Shown: positions 55,331-64,000 of the stretch, one piece after another
How positions within the stretch are numbered: the first letter of the stretch is position 1
Layout: each line of letters starts with the position of its first letter
DNA from: Akebia trifoliata
Lineage: Eukaryota; Streptophyta; Magnoliopsida; Ranunculales; Lardizabalaceae
Direction of reading: 5' to 3'
Length of the DNA stretch: 64,000 bases
Assembly: GCA_017979445.1 (NCBI GenBank)
Contig: CM030714.1
Span: 14,131,892-14,195,891 of the forward strand
Notes under the pieces: model-generated
Told to the model about the DNA's origin: nothing
Seen by the model: the letters and a program-made list of their open reading frames with translations, nothing else
Databases searched by the model: none
Translations under genes and position numbers: made by a program

Positions 55331-56736
55331 TATACCAAGGTTGTTTAAAGCACTTGTATATCTATGTAAAGCTTATATATTGAGATCACTTAAAGTACTC
55401 ATACATCTGTGTAAATTGAGAGTAAGAAAGTATTTCGTTTGAAAAAAACACTCGTAAAAGTATATTACACCAAAGTCATTTGAAAAAACCAAGGTTGATG
55501 AAAAATATATCCGCTAATATATCTAAAAATCAAGAAAATGTATACCAAGCAGGCCTTATAGGATTCACTAAACATGTGGTCAACCGATCTATGAAAGAAA
55601 TAAAGAAAGTTGAATTTCGCTAACATTCGAGTTAGGGTTCTAAGTATTACAAGATGAATATAAGTAAACGTTTAGATATCAGCTATAAAACTCGTGTCCA
55701 AATGAGCAAGTGTGTTTTCGTATACCAAGCTTAATATAGAACAATAATATCTAATAAAATCTATGCATCATTGATAAATCCGATATATTTTAAGGTAGGA
55801 ATAAAATTTAAAATAAAAAAAGGTGATAAAAGGGAACATTTCGGGAAGACAAGGTCAGTGCCTAACTACCATTTCTTAGCAAAGAAAATATCAAGGAAAT
55901 AACTAAATTGAAAATTAAAGACATTCAAATAGCTTGATAAAAAAAGAGACACAAAACATCGGTTTTTATCAATCAGAGTACAACATTACAAATTACACAG
56001 GGTATACCCCAGAAGTATAAATAACAAAAAGGAAAAATAAAGAAGGAAAACTCTTGATGTAAAAGCACCAGACGACAGAAATCAGTAAAGGAGCTCGACG
56101 AAGACAACATAAATCAACAGCTGAGCTCAACTTCTGATATCTGGGTCCTAAGAAACTAAATTGTAATATAGCTTATAGGTCTGAGTTGAAGAGAAGAAGA
56201 CTGTATCTTAAACCTTTAAACTTGCCCAATAATGAGCCCATCCAAAGTATAAAAATTCTCGTAGCTCGATCCCTCTCTCGATGAGAGTTCTTCAAACGTC
56301 CAAACAACCCCATGGGTCAAACCAAGTGTTCTTCTAGGGAAATCCCTCATATTGTCTCCAACCCTAAACCAACCCTAGAAGTTCCTTAGAAAACTCTCTC
56401 CAGAATAGTAGTCTAATAGGAATCCCTCGCCAAAAAAAGTATCAACAGAAGAGGGAATACCACCTTCTTCCCCAAAGAGCACCATGAAAGGCCAAACTAA
56501 GGAGTAGTGTCTCCTCCGAACCACCTGCATGAAAGGAAGCATAAAAATAGAGAAAAAGAAAAGGAGGGGGAGTAAAAATGAAGAAAGAAAATGGAAGAGG
56601 AGTCCTATATATAGAAGAAAAAGTTTTCACAAATAAAACGATTAAAGGCAAGGATAAAGAACGAACATTATGCAAAATGCAAAAATTCCTAGGTAGTTTG
56701 TTAGGATTAGATTAGTAAGAGAACGACATGTGTACA

Positions 56737-57187
56737 TGATAAGTCAGTTTGTAACTACTTATACTATGTAATTTTACTTGACATTTTACTAATTTGAGAG
56801 TGATTTTATTTAGTAATTGCTCTTTTTATTATTTTAGGTAATAAATGGCCAAGAATACGAAAAGGAATCAATTCAGGGTGAAATCGGAAGAAAATATGAA
56901 GTTTTGAAGAATGGAGTATAAGAGGCAGAGGCCGCCGCAGCAGTAGATACATGTCCGCCGAGGCGCTCGTATTTAAATCAACAAAATCCCCAAGACAGAA
57001 GATAGCCGCCGCAGCGATGGGTACATTCCTGCCGCGGCGCGCGACGCGATCCCATTTTCTGCACTTCGTTTCGTGTTGTTATTAGATCATTTAGATCAGA
57101 TTTAAAGGGGATTGAACCCTAATTGTATTCAAAACGTATGGAGGCTATAAGTAGTTGATTTTTTAGGGTTTATGGATATCTTGGAGG
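56737..57187 (+). repeat. Left part of an older Athila-like LTR, interrupted by the element at 57188
   Basis: TAGGTAATAAATGGCCAAGA, GGCAGAGGCCGCCGCAGCAG, GCCGCCGCAGCGATGGGTAC and CCGCGGCGCGCGACGCG form a GC-rich island typical of some Athila/gypsy LTRs, and GGAGGCTATAAGTAGTTGAT could be its TATA box. It stops abruptly where TGATGAG begins at 57188. The left end near TGATAAGTCAG (56737) is a guess. Confidence 0.5.
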
Positions 57188-58418
57188 TGATGAGTGTCTC
57201 CAAACACTCAATTATACGCACATTTTCTGGATATTTATCTTGATTTTTGTACCTATTTCTCTATATTAAGATAATAATCATGATAAGCCTCAAACCACCA
57301 CGTTGCATATTAATTAGGCTTAATTATATATAAATAAATTCATTTACTAGATAAATCTAATTACGTGTGTTTCTTGTGCAGAAAATCAACAATTTGGAAT
57401 CAAAATCTCAAGGCAAAAGCATTTGGGCCCACTTTGGAATGCCCTAACACTTTGGAATGCCCTAATCCTTTGGAATGCCCTAATCCTTAACTCATATTCT
57501 CCTCTTTTGTCTTTTTGTGCAAAGAAAAGTGGAGGCTACTTTTAGACTCTTCTACACACATTTTTCTCTATAAATAGAGCCTTCATTTCTAGAGAAAGGG
57601 TCCCATCTTGGTTCTCTTATCCAAGACTCCTTTAATCTAAGGCTCTTTGCCTATTCTCTTATTTTTTGTATTTTCATTTTCTAGTTATTTTCTTTTGGTT
57701 AACTAGTCTTGTAAGAAGTAGAAGAAGAAGAAGTTGTAATTTTCTTCATGAAATGAAGAAAAGTTCTTTCATCTCTTGTCTTCCCTCTCTTGCAATGACA
57801 TTAGGCTAAGTTCCCCTCCATTGGAGAGTGGAAAAGCCTAGAGCAAGTTCTTGTGTTATTTCTAATTTTATGCCTTTCTTTTATTTAAAATGCTTATGAA
57901 TTCTCTTTAAGTTTCTTGCACATTTTATTCTTAATATAGATACTTTATGCTTAGATTAGATCAAGATAAAGTATGCTTAAATTAGATAATTTGTAGTAAG
58001 AAGTTCTCAAGAAATTCTACTTTGTTTTTGTTCCTTTATTTCATTTTAATTGCAAAACTTTCCGATCTAAGGAGCTAACACCAAGCCCTTATGATTGAGT
58101 TATAAAAAGGCTAGAGACTAGAAATTGCTCATTAACATGTTTTAGGTAGATCCACCTCCAATGGTGTTTTAATTCATAAGTTTACTTGCTTTTAATTTCA
58201 TTTACTTTAGTTTATTTTCTAGCAATTTTACATCTTCTTATAAGTTCAAAAATACAAAGAAAAACAGTTTTAATTCCTTTTAGTTAATTTGAATTTTATC
58301 TTCTTAGCTTAGCTCTATTCCTCCTTTCTCTTGGGTTCGATCCCCTACTTGCCCCACAAGTAAGGTAAAACTAAGATTATTATTAACTCCGGTGAGAAGA
58401 ACAACGATAGTCTCATCA
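57188..58418 (+). repeat. 5' LTR of the Athila-type element (1231 bp)
   Basis: It starts TGATGAG and ends CTCATCA (58412-58418), a perfect 7-bp terminal inverted repeat, six bases before the PBS. TATA box at 57569-57576. A GCCCTAA(T/C)...TTGGAATGCCCTAA unit is repeated three times at about 57430-57485. The segment AAGAAGAAGAAGTTGTAATT...CATGAAATGAAG (57725-57766) is usual for this LTR type. Confidence 0.85.
57569..57576 (+). promoter_or_regulatory. LTR TATA box
   Basis: TATAAATA in CTCTATAAATAGAGCC, itself a short palindrome, about 380 bases into the LTR. Transcription would start about 30 bases downstream. Confidence 0.7.
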
Positions 58419-58424
58419 GAATTT

Positions 58425-58442
58425 TGGCGCCGCTGCCGGGGA
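58425..58442 (+). other. Primer binding site, tRNA-Asp type
   Basis: TGGCGCCGCTGCCGGGGA, one mismatch from TGGCGCCGTTGCCGGGGA, the complement of the plant tRNA-Asp 3' end used by Athila elements (family knowledge). It lies six bases after the LTR terminus. Confidence 0.9.
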
Positions 58443-59342
58443 AAGGTAAAGGTAGTAGTGGTAAGTTTTGATTAAAATTTTTTTTTTTTTCATTTTTAAT
58501 TTATTTTATTTTTTTCTTTTTGTTTCTTTCTATAAGTTCAAGTGTTCTTGAGATTTTAAGAGAGAAGAAAGAAGAAAAAAACATTGAAAAAAAAAAAAGT
58601 CATTCTCGTTTTCTTTTTCACCCTTGACAGCAGAACTTAAACTGACTGTAACTTTCTACTCCGATCTCCGATTATCTATTAGTGTATATCGATTTGGGGT
58701 AGAACGAAATTTTCTATAAAATGTGACAAAGTCAGCAAGATAGCGGTAAGTCAGATTCTGTTTTTGAGTCCATTTACTATCATTTCTGCTAACATTTCTG
58801 TTTTGCTTCTTGTAGGTGAACATTTTTTTTTTCTTTTTTCTTCTTTTCTTTCAATTTCCTTTAATCTTTAGTTAGGTTTATTTTTCTGTTTTAGAAACTC
58901 TTGTATAGGATTTCTTGTAATTTTTATTAATTATCCAAGAAGGCTTGGATTGTAATAGACTAAGGAAGGACGACGGGTGGACAATACCGTCACGGCTCCT
59001 TAGGTTCGCACACCAAAATTGGAGTTGGTGGCCTAAGTCGACTCAAACCGTCTTCACCCCGTCTAGCACGGGAGGTAATCCCGAAACACCCACGCCTCTC
59101 TTTGCTAGTGGGTTACTCCTTGCCTTTGTATGTTATTTTTCCAATTTGCACACACTTGGAATAGTTAATTAAGTAGTAAAGAGCACCCCTCTCCTAGGGA
59201 TGGCATGATAAGATAAGGATTGGAAGTCATTACCAATTCCTTGCTCTAATTAGGATAATCAATTCACTAGTCATCCAATCAAATTAATTAAAATCAATTA
59301 GACTTGACTATAGGGCCCACGAGCTCAATAGGAGAAATTCCG
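58443..59342 (+). other. Athila leader, first part
   Basis: Non-coding. T-rich until 58920, then a GC-richer stretch with GACGGGTGGACAATACCGTC (58971-58990). A plus-strand open frame at 58945-59172 (75 codons) has no start context or family resemblance. Confidence 0.6.
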
Positions 59343-59480
59343 CTTCAAGTTGTGCCAATTGCGCTTCTTGGTCATTTTTGTATCTAGTAAGATCTTGCCC
59401 TTTGAGGGGATAGACTCAGTCTATTCAAGAAAGGAAGGTATTTAAGCGTGCTCTTGCTTATGCATTATGCGCCTCCTCCG
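59343..59480 (+). other. Conserved gypsy leader block, copy 4, with perfect hairpin
   Basis: GTGCCAATTGCGCTTCTTGG, AAGATCTTGCCC, the hairpin ATAGAC-TCA-GTCTAT (59410-59424), GGTATTTAAGCGTGCTCTTG, ATTATGCGCCTCCTCC and ATCTGGAGATC match the reverse complement of 13742-13893 segment by segment. It lies about 150 bases before the gag start. GTATTTAAG could serve as a TATA-like element. This is the only copy in an Athila-type element here. Confidence 0.88.
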
Positions 59481-59636
59481 ATCTGGAGATCCGAATGATT
59501 CAAACTTGACTTCATAGAACCGAGTTGGAAGGCTAGTTGCGCTATTTCTACCCAGTTAGGAGCTGTCTAGCTTTAGGCAACCTATCTAGGTCCAGTCTTT
59601 TCTTTTCGTGATTGTTTGATCGACTGTGTGATTTGT

Positions 59637-61400
59637 ATGCTTGGTAGACGTTCACAAAATAACGTGTTAGAACCATTTGATCCTGAGATCGAACGTACCA
59701 TCAGTAGGATACGCAAGACACCATCAGTAGTTATGATGGGTGATCGAGAGCGAACTCTCAATGAGCTCTTCGCTCCAGCTTCCGCATCTCCTCCCACATG
59801 CATTGTTTTACCATTGAACAATGCACCTCAGTTTGAAATTAGGGCTGCCACCATCAATATGCTCCCTAAGTTCCACGGTTTAGAGCGTGAACAACCTTAC
59901 ACCCATCTTAATCGATTCTTGACTATATGTCAAACTTTTAGAAATCAGAATCTAGATGAGGAGAGTATCAAGCTTATTCTGTTCCCGTTATCCTTGGAAG
60001 ACCACGCAGCTGCGTGGTTGAACTCCCTAACACCCAATTCCATATCTACCTGGGATGTTCTATCCAAGAAATTTATGGCCAAATTCTACCCCGTGGCCAA
60101 AACTGAGAAAATGAAGGACTCTATTAGAAATTTTAGAGCCCGTCCTGATGATGAATTTTCCCAAACTTGGGAAAGATTCAATGATTTATTGGTCAAATGC
60201 CCACACCATGGCATTGACAAAGCACAGTTGGTGCAAAGTTTTTATAGAGGATTAACAATGAATCAACGTACCTTAGTTGAGTCAATGCATAAGGGTCAGT
60301 TCATGAACCAGACTCCCAACCAAGCGTATGATTTCCTCGTAGAGTTAGCTGAGAGTGCTCAAAATGGAGTACTAACCAAGAAGAATTTGATAGAGACGAT
60401 CCGGTTAGGAAGACAGGCATGTATGAGATGAAGGCAGACCCTGATCTCAAAAATGTCATGTGTAGTCTAGTGAGTGGGATGAATAATCTCACGAAGAAGT
60501 TAGATGCCTTTACCATCTCAGCATCCAAACCTCACCTAGACCCTCGTACAATTTCGCAAGTGACTGTCGAACCGAGTTCTTTGTGTGTCATATGCGACGG
60601 CAATGACCATTTGGTCGAGTGTTGTCCCACCTTGCCTCAAATCAAAGCTGAACAAGCAAATGCGATTAATGGCTATAGTGCTTTTAAGAAGCCAACTCCA
60701 AACTCTTTTAGCCAAACGTATCACCCAGATAATAGGTTTCATCCTAATTTCTCATACAGACAGAACGAACCTATTCAATCTAGTGGTCCGTCAGGTTACA
60801 ATAGGAGTTTTCCTAGGCAATCTGGTTCTTCCACAAACCAAGCCATTGTTCCTCAAGTCCCTTATCAACCCCAACAATCTACCGATTGCAGAGCCATCAT
60901 ACCAGATCCCATGACCAATTACCAGCAGCCTGCCCAACAACAGTCGTCCTTAGAATCTATGATTGCCGAGTTGATGAGGCAGCAACAGCAGTTCATCCAA
61001 ACTCAACAGCAAACCCATCAAAATCAAACTCAGATTAACCAGGTCACTGCGCAATCCATAGCTAAGATGGAAGTTCAGTTGGGGCAGTTAGCTCTTTCCT
61101 TGAGTGGGAGAGAGAAAGGTCAATTTCCTAGTCAGACTATCCCTAACCCTAGAGGTCAACCTTTGATTCCAAACGGATCAAAAGGTCAATACGAAGTAGG
61201 AAGCCATTCTGGAGCTCCACAAGACTCAGTCCAGGCTATCCACACCTTGCGTTCGGGAAAGAAGGTGGACAACAAGGTCCAACCTATTGACACGGGAGAA
61301 AAGGTCTTAGAAAAGGACAAAGTTCAAAAAGAAGCCATAGAGTCTCCAAAGAGAAGAAGAAAGATTTGGAAAATCCTCCTATCATTTTGCCAATTCCAAA
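59637..61400 (+). pseudogene. Athila gag (capsid and zinc knuckle), one internal frameshift
   Basis: The ATG at 59637 starts MLGRRSQNNVLEPFDPEIER; an in-frame ATG follows at 59736 (MGDRERTLNELF). The capsid region has MLPKFHGLEREQPYTHLNRF, LFPLSLEDHAAAWLNSL, FMAKFYPVAKTEKMKDSIRN and LVQSFYRGL. A one-base shift near 60415 moves the frame to GMYEMKADPDLKNVM, then a zinc knuckle CVICDGNDHLVECC (CX2CX4HX4C), a Q-rich region (QQSSLESMIAELMRQQQQF) and QAIHTLRSGKK. A second shift near 61360, in an A/G-rich run, leads into protease. Gag and pol probably formed one polyprotein. Confidence 0.92.
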
Positions 61401-62766
61401 AGCTCCATTTCCCCATCGCCTTAGAGATTCTAAAAAAGGTAAGCAGTTTGAGGGTGTCTTAGAAGTCTTCCAAAATGTGCATATCAATATCCCATTCCTA
61501 GATGCCATTAAGCAGATACCTTCTTATGCGAAATTCTTAAAGGATTTGACCACAGCTAAAAGGAAAACACCATTTCCTCGGGAAGCTATTATGGCAGCCC
61601 AAGCTTCGTCACTCATCCAACAAACGATTGCACCAAAATTTAAGGATCCTGGATGTCCGACAATTTCTATTCATATTGGAAATCAAGTGGTCGAAAAATG
61701 TCTCTTAGACTTAGGGGCCAGTGTGAACCTTTTACCATATTCGGTTTATAAACAATTAGGTTTGGGGGTTTTGAAACCCACAGATATCACGTTGAGTCTA
61801 GCCGATAGGTCCATAAAAATTCCAAAGGGTATAGTTGAGGACGTGATAGTTAAAGTCAAAGATTTCTATTTTCCTGTTGACTTTGTTGTCTTAGACACAG
61901 AGCCAGTCATCAATTCGAACAGTCATATTCCTATCATCTTAGGACGTCCATTCTTAGCCACGTCTGACGCAGTCATTCGTTGTAGAAACGGAATTATGAC
62001 TTTAGCATTTGGGGATATGAAAGTGAAACTGAACGTCTTCCACAATTTCCAAGGAATTGATGTAGATGATGGTATGGAGGAAGTGAACATGATAGATACG
62101 CTAGTCAATCAAACGTATCAAGAATTAGGGTACTCTGATCCCCTAACGAAATGTTTGGCTCACTTTGGCCTTGACTTGGACGTAGAAGAGTCTATAAGCG
62201 AAGTCAATGCTTTGCTTGAATCCGTTCCACTCTTAGATTCTGTGCGGTGGCACGCAAAAGCTGAAAGTCTTCCTGTACGCACATCCAATCTTGTTCCTTC
62301 TCATGTCGAGCCTCCAAAATTGGAACTCAAGTCTCTTCCAGAGACCTTGAGATATGCATTTCTTGGCAAGAATCAAACCTTGCCTGTGATCATTTCCTCT
62401 CACCTCAATGAAGTCCAAGAGGGAAAGTTGTTAGGAGTATTAAGGGAACATCAAGAAGCTATTGGTTGGAGCATAGCTGACATCAAGGGAATTAGTCCAT
62501 CTGTGGTGATGCACCACATTCGTTTAGAGGATTTTGCTAAACCTTCCTTAGAACCTCAGAGACGACTAAATCCTGTCATGAAAGACGTGGTTCGGATGGA
62601 AGTGATGAAATTGCTAGATGCGGGTATTATCTATCCTATCTCTGACAGTCGTTGGGTGAGTCCTATACAAGTAGTTCCTAAGAAATCTGGTATCACTGTG
62701 GTAGTGAACCAAGACGAATTAATCCCCACTCGAGTCCAAAATGGATGGAGAGTGTATCGATTATAG
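61366..62766 (+). pseudogene. Athila aspartic protease and start of reverse transcriptase
   Basis: The frame reads NPPIILPIPKAPFPHRL and FPREAIMAAQASSLIQQ, then the protease with the active site LLDLGASVNLLPYSVYKQLG and the flap/helix region HIPIILGRPFLATSDAVI. A linker (EVNALLESVPLLDS, VEPPKLELKSLPETLRYAF) leads into reverse transcriptase: GWSIADIKGISPSVVMHHI, RRLNPVMKDVVRMEVMKLLD, GIIYPISDSRWVSPIQVVPK. The frame ends at a stop after GWRVYRL because two bases are missing before the CIDYRKLN motif. Its first codon in this frame is not a true start. Confidence 0.93.
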
Positions 62767-64000
62767 GAAACTCAACTCGATGACTCCTAAGGATCATTTC
62801 CCCTTACCTTTCATTGATCAAATGTTAGAGCGTCTACTATTGCTTCTTAGATGGTTATTCCGGGTACAACCAGATACCTGTTGCTCCAATTGATCAAGAG
62901 AAAACAACTTTCACCTATCCCTTTGGAACTTTTGCATATCGTTGCATATCTTTTGGATTGTGCAATGCACCCGCTACTTCTCAATGGTGCATGATGAGTA
63001 TATTTTCTGACATGCTAGAAAGATATCTTGAAGTGTTCATGGATGATTTTTCAGTTTTCGGACCAAGTTTTGAGGAATGTCTCCATCACTTGACTTTGGT
63101 CCTTGTACGTTGCAAAGAGGTCAATCTAGTCCTCAATTGGGAAAAATGCCATTTCATGGTAACACCGGGGATTGTGCTAGGGCACATTGTTTCTGCTAAA
63201 GGGATTGAGGTAGATAAGGCAAAGGTAGGTCTAATTGAAAAATTACCACCTCCTAGAACGGTCAAAGAAATTAGGTCATTCCTAGGCCATGCGGGTTTTT
63301 ATCGTAGATTCATTAAAGATTTCGGGAAAATCTCGAAGCCTTTATGTGAGCTATTGGGAAAGGATGTTCCTTTCGACTTTTCAGAGTCATGTCTCTCTGC
63401 GTTCAACAAGCTCAAGTCCGAGTTAACCTCGGCACCCATTATTCAACCTCCAAACTGGAGCATTCCATTCGAAGTTATGTGCGACGCTTCAGATTATGCA
63501 ATAGGCGCTGTTTTGGGTCAGCGAATTGAAAAACAACCTCATGTTATCCAATATGCTAGTAAAACCCTAAACGATGCTCAGCTTAATTACTCTACAACAG
63601 AGAAGGAAATGCTAGCAGTGGTCTATGCCATTGAAAAATTCCGCCCCTACCTCATAGGATCTAAAGTCGTGATCTACACAGACCACGCAGCATTGAAGTA
63701 CCTTCTATCAAAGAAAGATGCTAAAGCAAGGTTAATCCGTTGGATTCTACTTCTACAAGAGTTTGATCTCGAGATCCGAGATAAAAAAGGGGCAGAAAAT
63801 GTCGTAGCTGATCACTTGTCTAGGATAGTTAACAAGCCATCCGAGGAATCCTTACCCATCTCTGAATCCTTTCCCGATGAGCAACTTATGCAAATCTCTC
63901 AAGCCAATGTTCCATGGTATGCGGACATTGTCAACTACCTAGTTACAGGTCAATTCCCAGTCGAAATGACTAGTCAAGAGAAACTCCGTCTTCTGTCAAA
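62749..64000 (+). pseudogene. Athila reverse transcriptase core and RNase H, runs off the edge
   Basis: After the frameshift at 62750 the frame reads [28 protein letters not shown]; a further small deletion near 62840 removes a few residues before [16 protein letters not shown]. From there it is open to 64000: [20 protein letters not shown], the catalytic [33 protein letters not shown], RNase H with [54 protein letters not shown] and [10 protein letters not shown]. The acidic residues D, E and D are present. Integrase lies beyond the window. Confidence 0.93.

Larger units (their letters stand above)
52300..56736 (+). mobile_element. Internally deleted Tat element
   Basis: An LTR tail (GGAGGATCGTTGACGGGCAC, 52432-52451) is followed by a decayed PBS (52731-52748), a gag N-terminus (52814-53017), then directly by a short-period repeat array of the type found in Tat 3' untranslated regions (53290-55330, split by a solo LTR), and a presumed 3' LTR with TATA-like GAGTCCTATATATAGAAG at 56601-56618. 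Protease, reverse transcriptase and integrase are absent, so it is a deletion derivative that could only move in trans, if ever. The right end is cut by an older Athila-like LTR near 56737. Confidence 0.6.
57188..64000 (+). mobile_element. Athila-type gypsy retrotransposon, 5' part
   Basis: LTR, tRNA-Asp-type PBS, 1.2-kb leader, gag, protease, reverse transcriptase and RNase H lie in order on the plus strand and run off the right edge. The coding region is nearly complete but carries about four frameshifts, so the copy is recently dead. It is much younger than its relative at 39280-42560. The left flank GGAGG (57183-57187) should recur after the 3' LTR. Confidence 0.93.

Noticed and set aside
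58945..59172. 75-codon frame in the Athila leader as an extra gene
   Set aside because: No homology that I can see. Leader frames of this size are expected by chance in this GC-richer stretch.

Overview
This is nuclear DNA from a flowering plant. The evidence is Ty3/gypsy elements of the plant Tat and Athila lineages, a Sirevirus-type copia LTR, plant-type MITEs and tRNA-derived SINEs, a PHT1-like phosphate transporter pseudogene, a Myb/SANT-like pseudogene, and AT-rich spacers. The sequence does not identify the species. I see no intact host gene. The window is a heterochromatin-like pile of nested, decayed transposons with a few host gene relics. Many element ends are estimated by eye.

Layout. 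(1) 1-9464, minus strand: 5' part of a Tat element, read right to left as LTR (9464-7200), primer binding site, long leader, gag, protease and G-patch. A cassette of tandem array, conserved leader block and second array lies in the leader and occurs again inside gag. (2) 9716-17427: two LTRs of one other Tat family in opposite orientations (9716-11240 plus, 15692-17427 minus) with their leaders facing each other. (3) 17428-26600: leader-like repeats, a ~300-bp repeat family split by a solo LTR with a perfect target duplication, then fragments of Tekay-like, Sirevirus-like and Tat LTRs and a MITE. (4) 27019-29200: a Tat LTR abutting a broken PHT1-like gene. (5) 29500-39100: MITEs, a SINE, a large foldback element with a 36-bp palindrome, a Myb/SANT-like pseudogene, two Tat LTR remnants and a hAT-type MITE. 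(6) 39280-42560: decayed, 5'-truncated Athila-like pol, minus strand. (7) 42560-52250: mostly AT-rich spacer with a hAT-like element (perfect 8-bp target duplication), a SINE, one exon-like coding piece and more MITEs. (8) 52300-56736: an internally deleted Tat element whose 3' repeat array is split by a solo LTR. (9) 56737-64000: an older LTR fragment interrupted by a young Athila-type element with LTR, tRNA-Asp-type PBS, leader, gag, protease, reverse transcriptase and RNase H, running off the right edge.

The most interesting signal is a ~130-230-bp block in four copies (2656-2885, 5366-5590, 13742-13893, 59343-59480). It lies in element leaders, always in the same orientation relative to gag sense, and is shared by Tat and Athila-type elements that otherwise differ. 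Each copy holds a short hairpin (ATAGAC-3 nt-GTCTAT) whose substitutions keep the stem paired, or paired with G-U. It looks like a selected RNA or promoter module of plant gypsy leaders.
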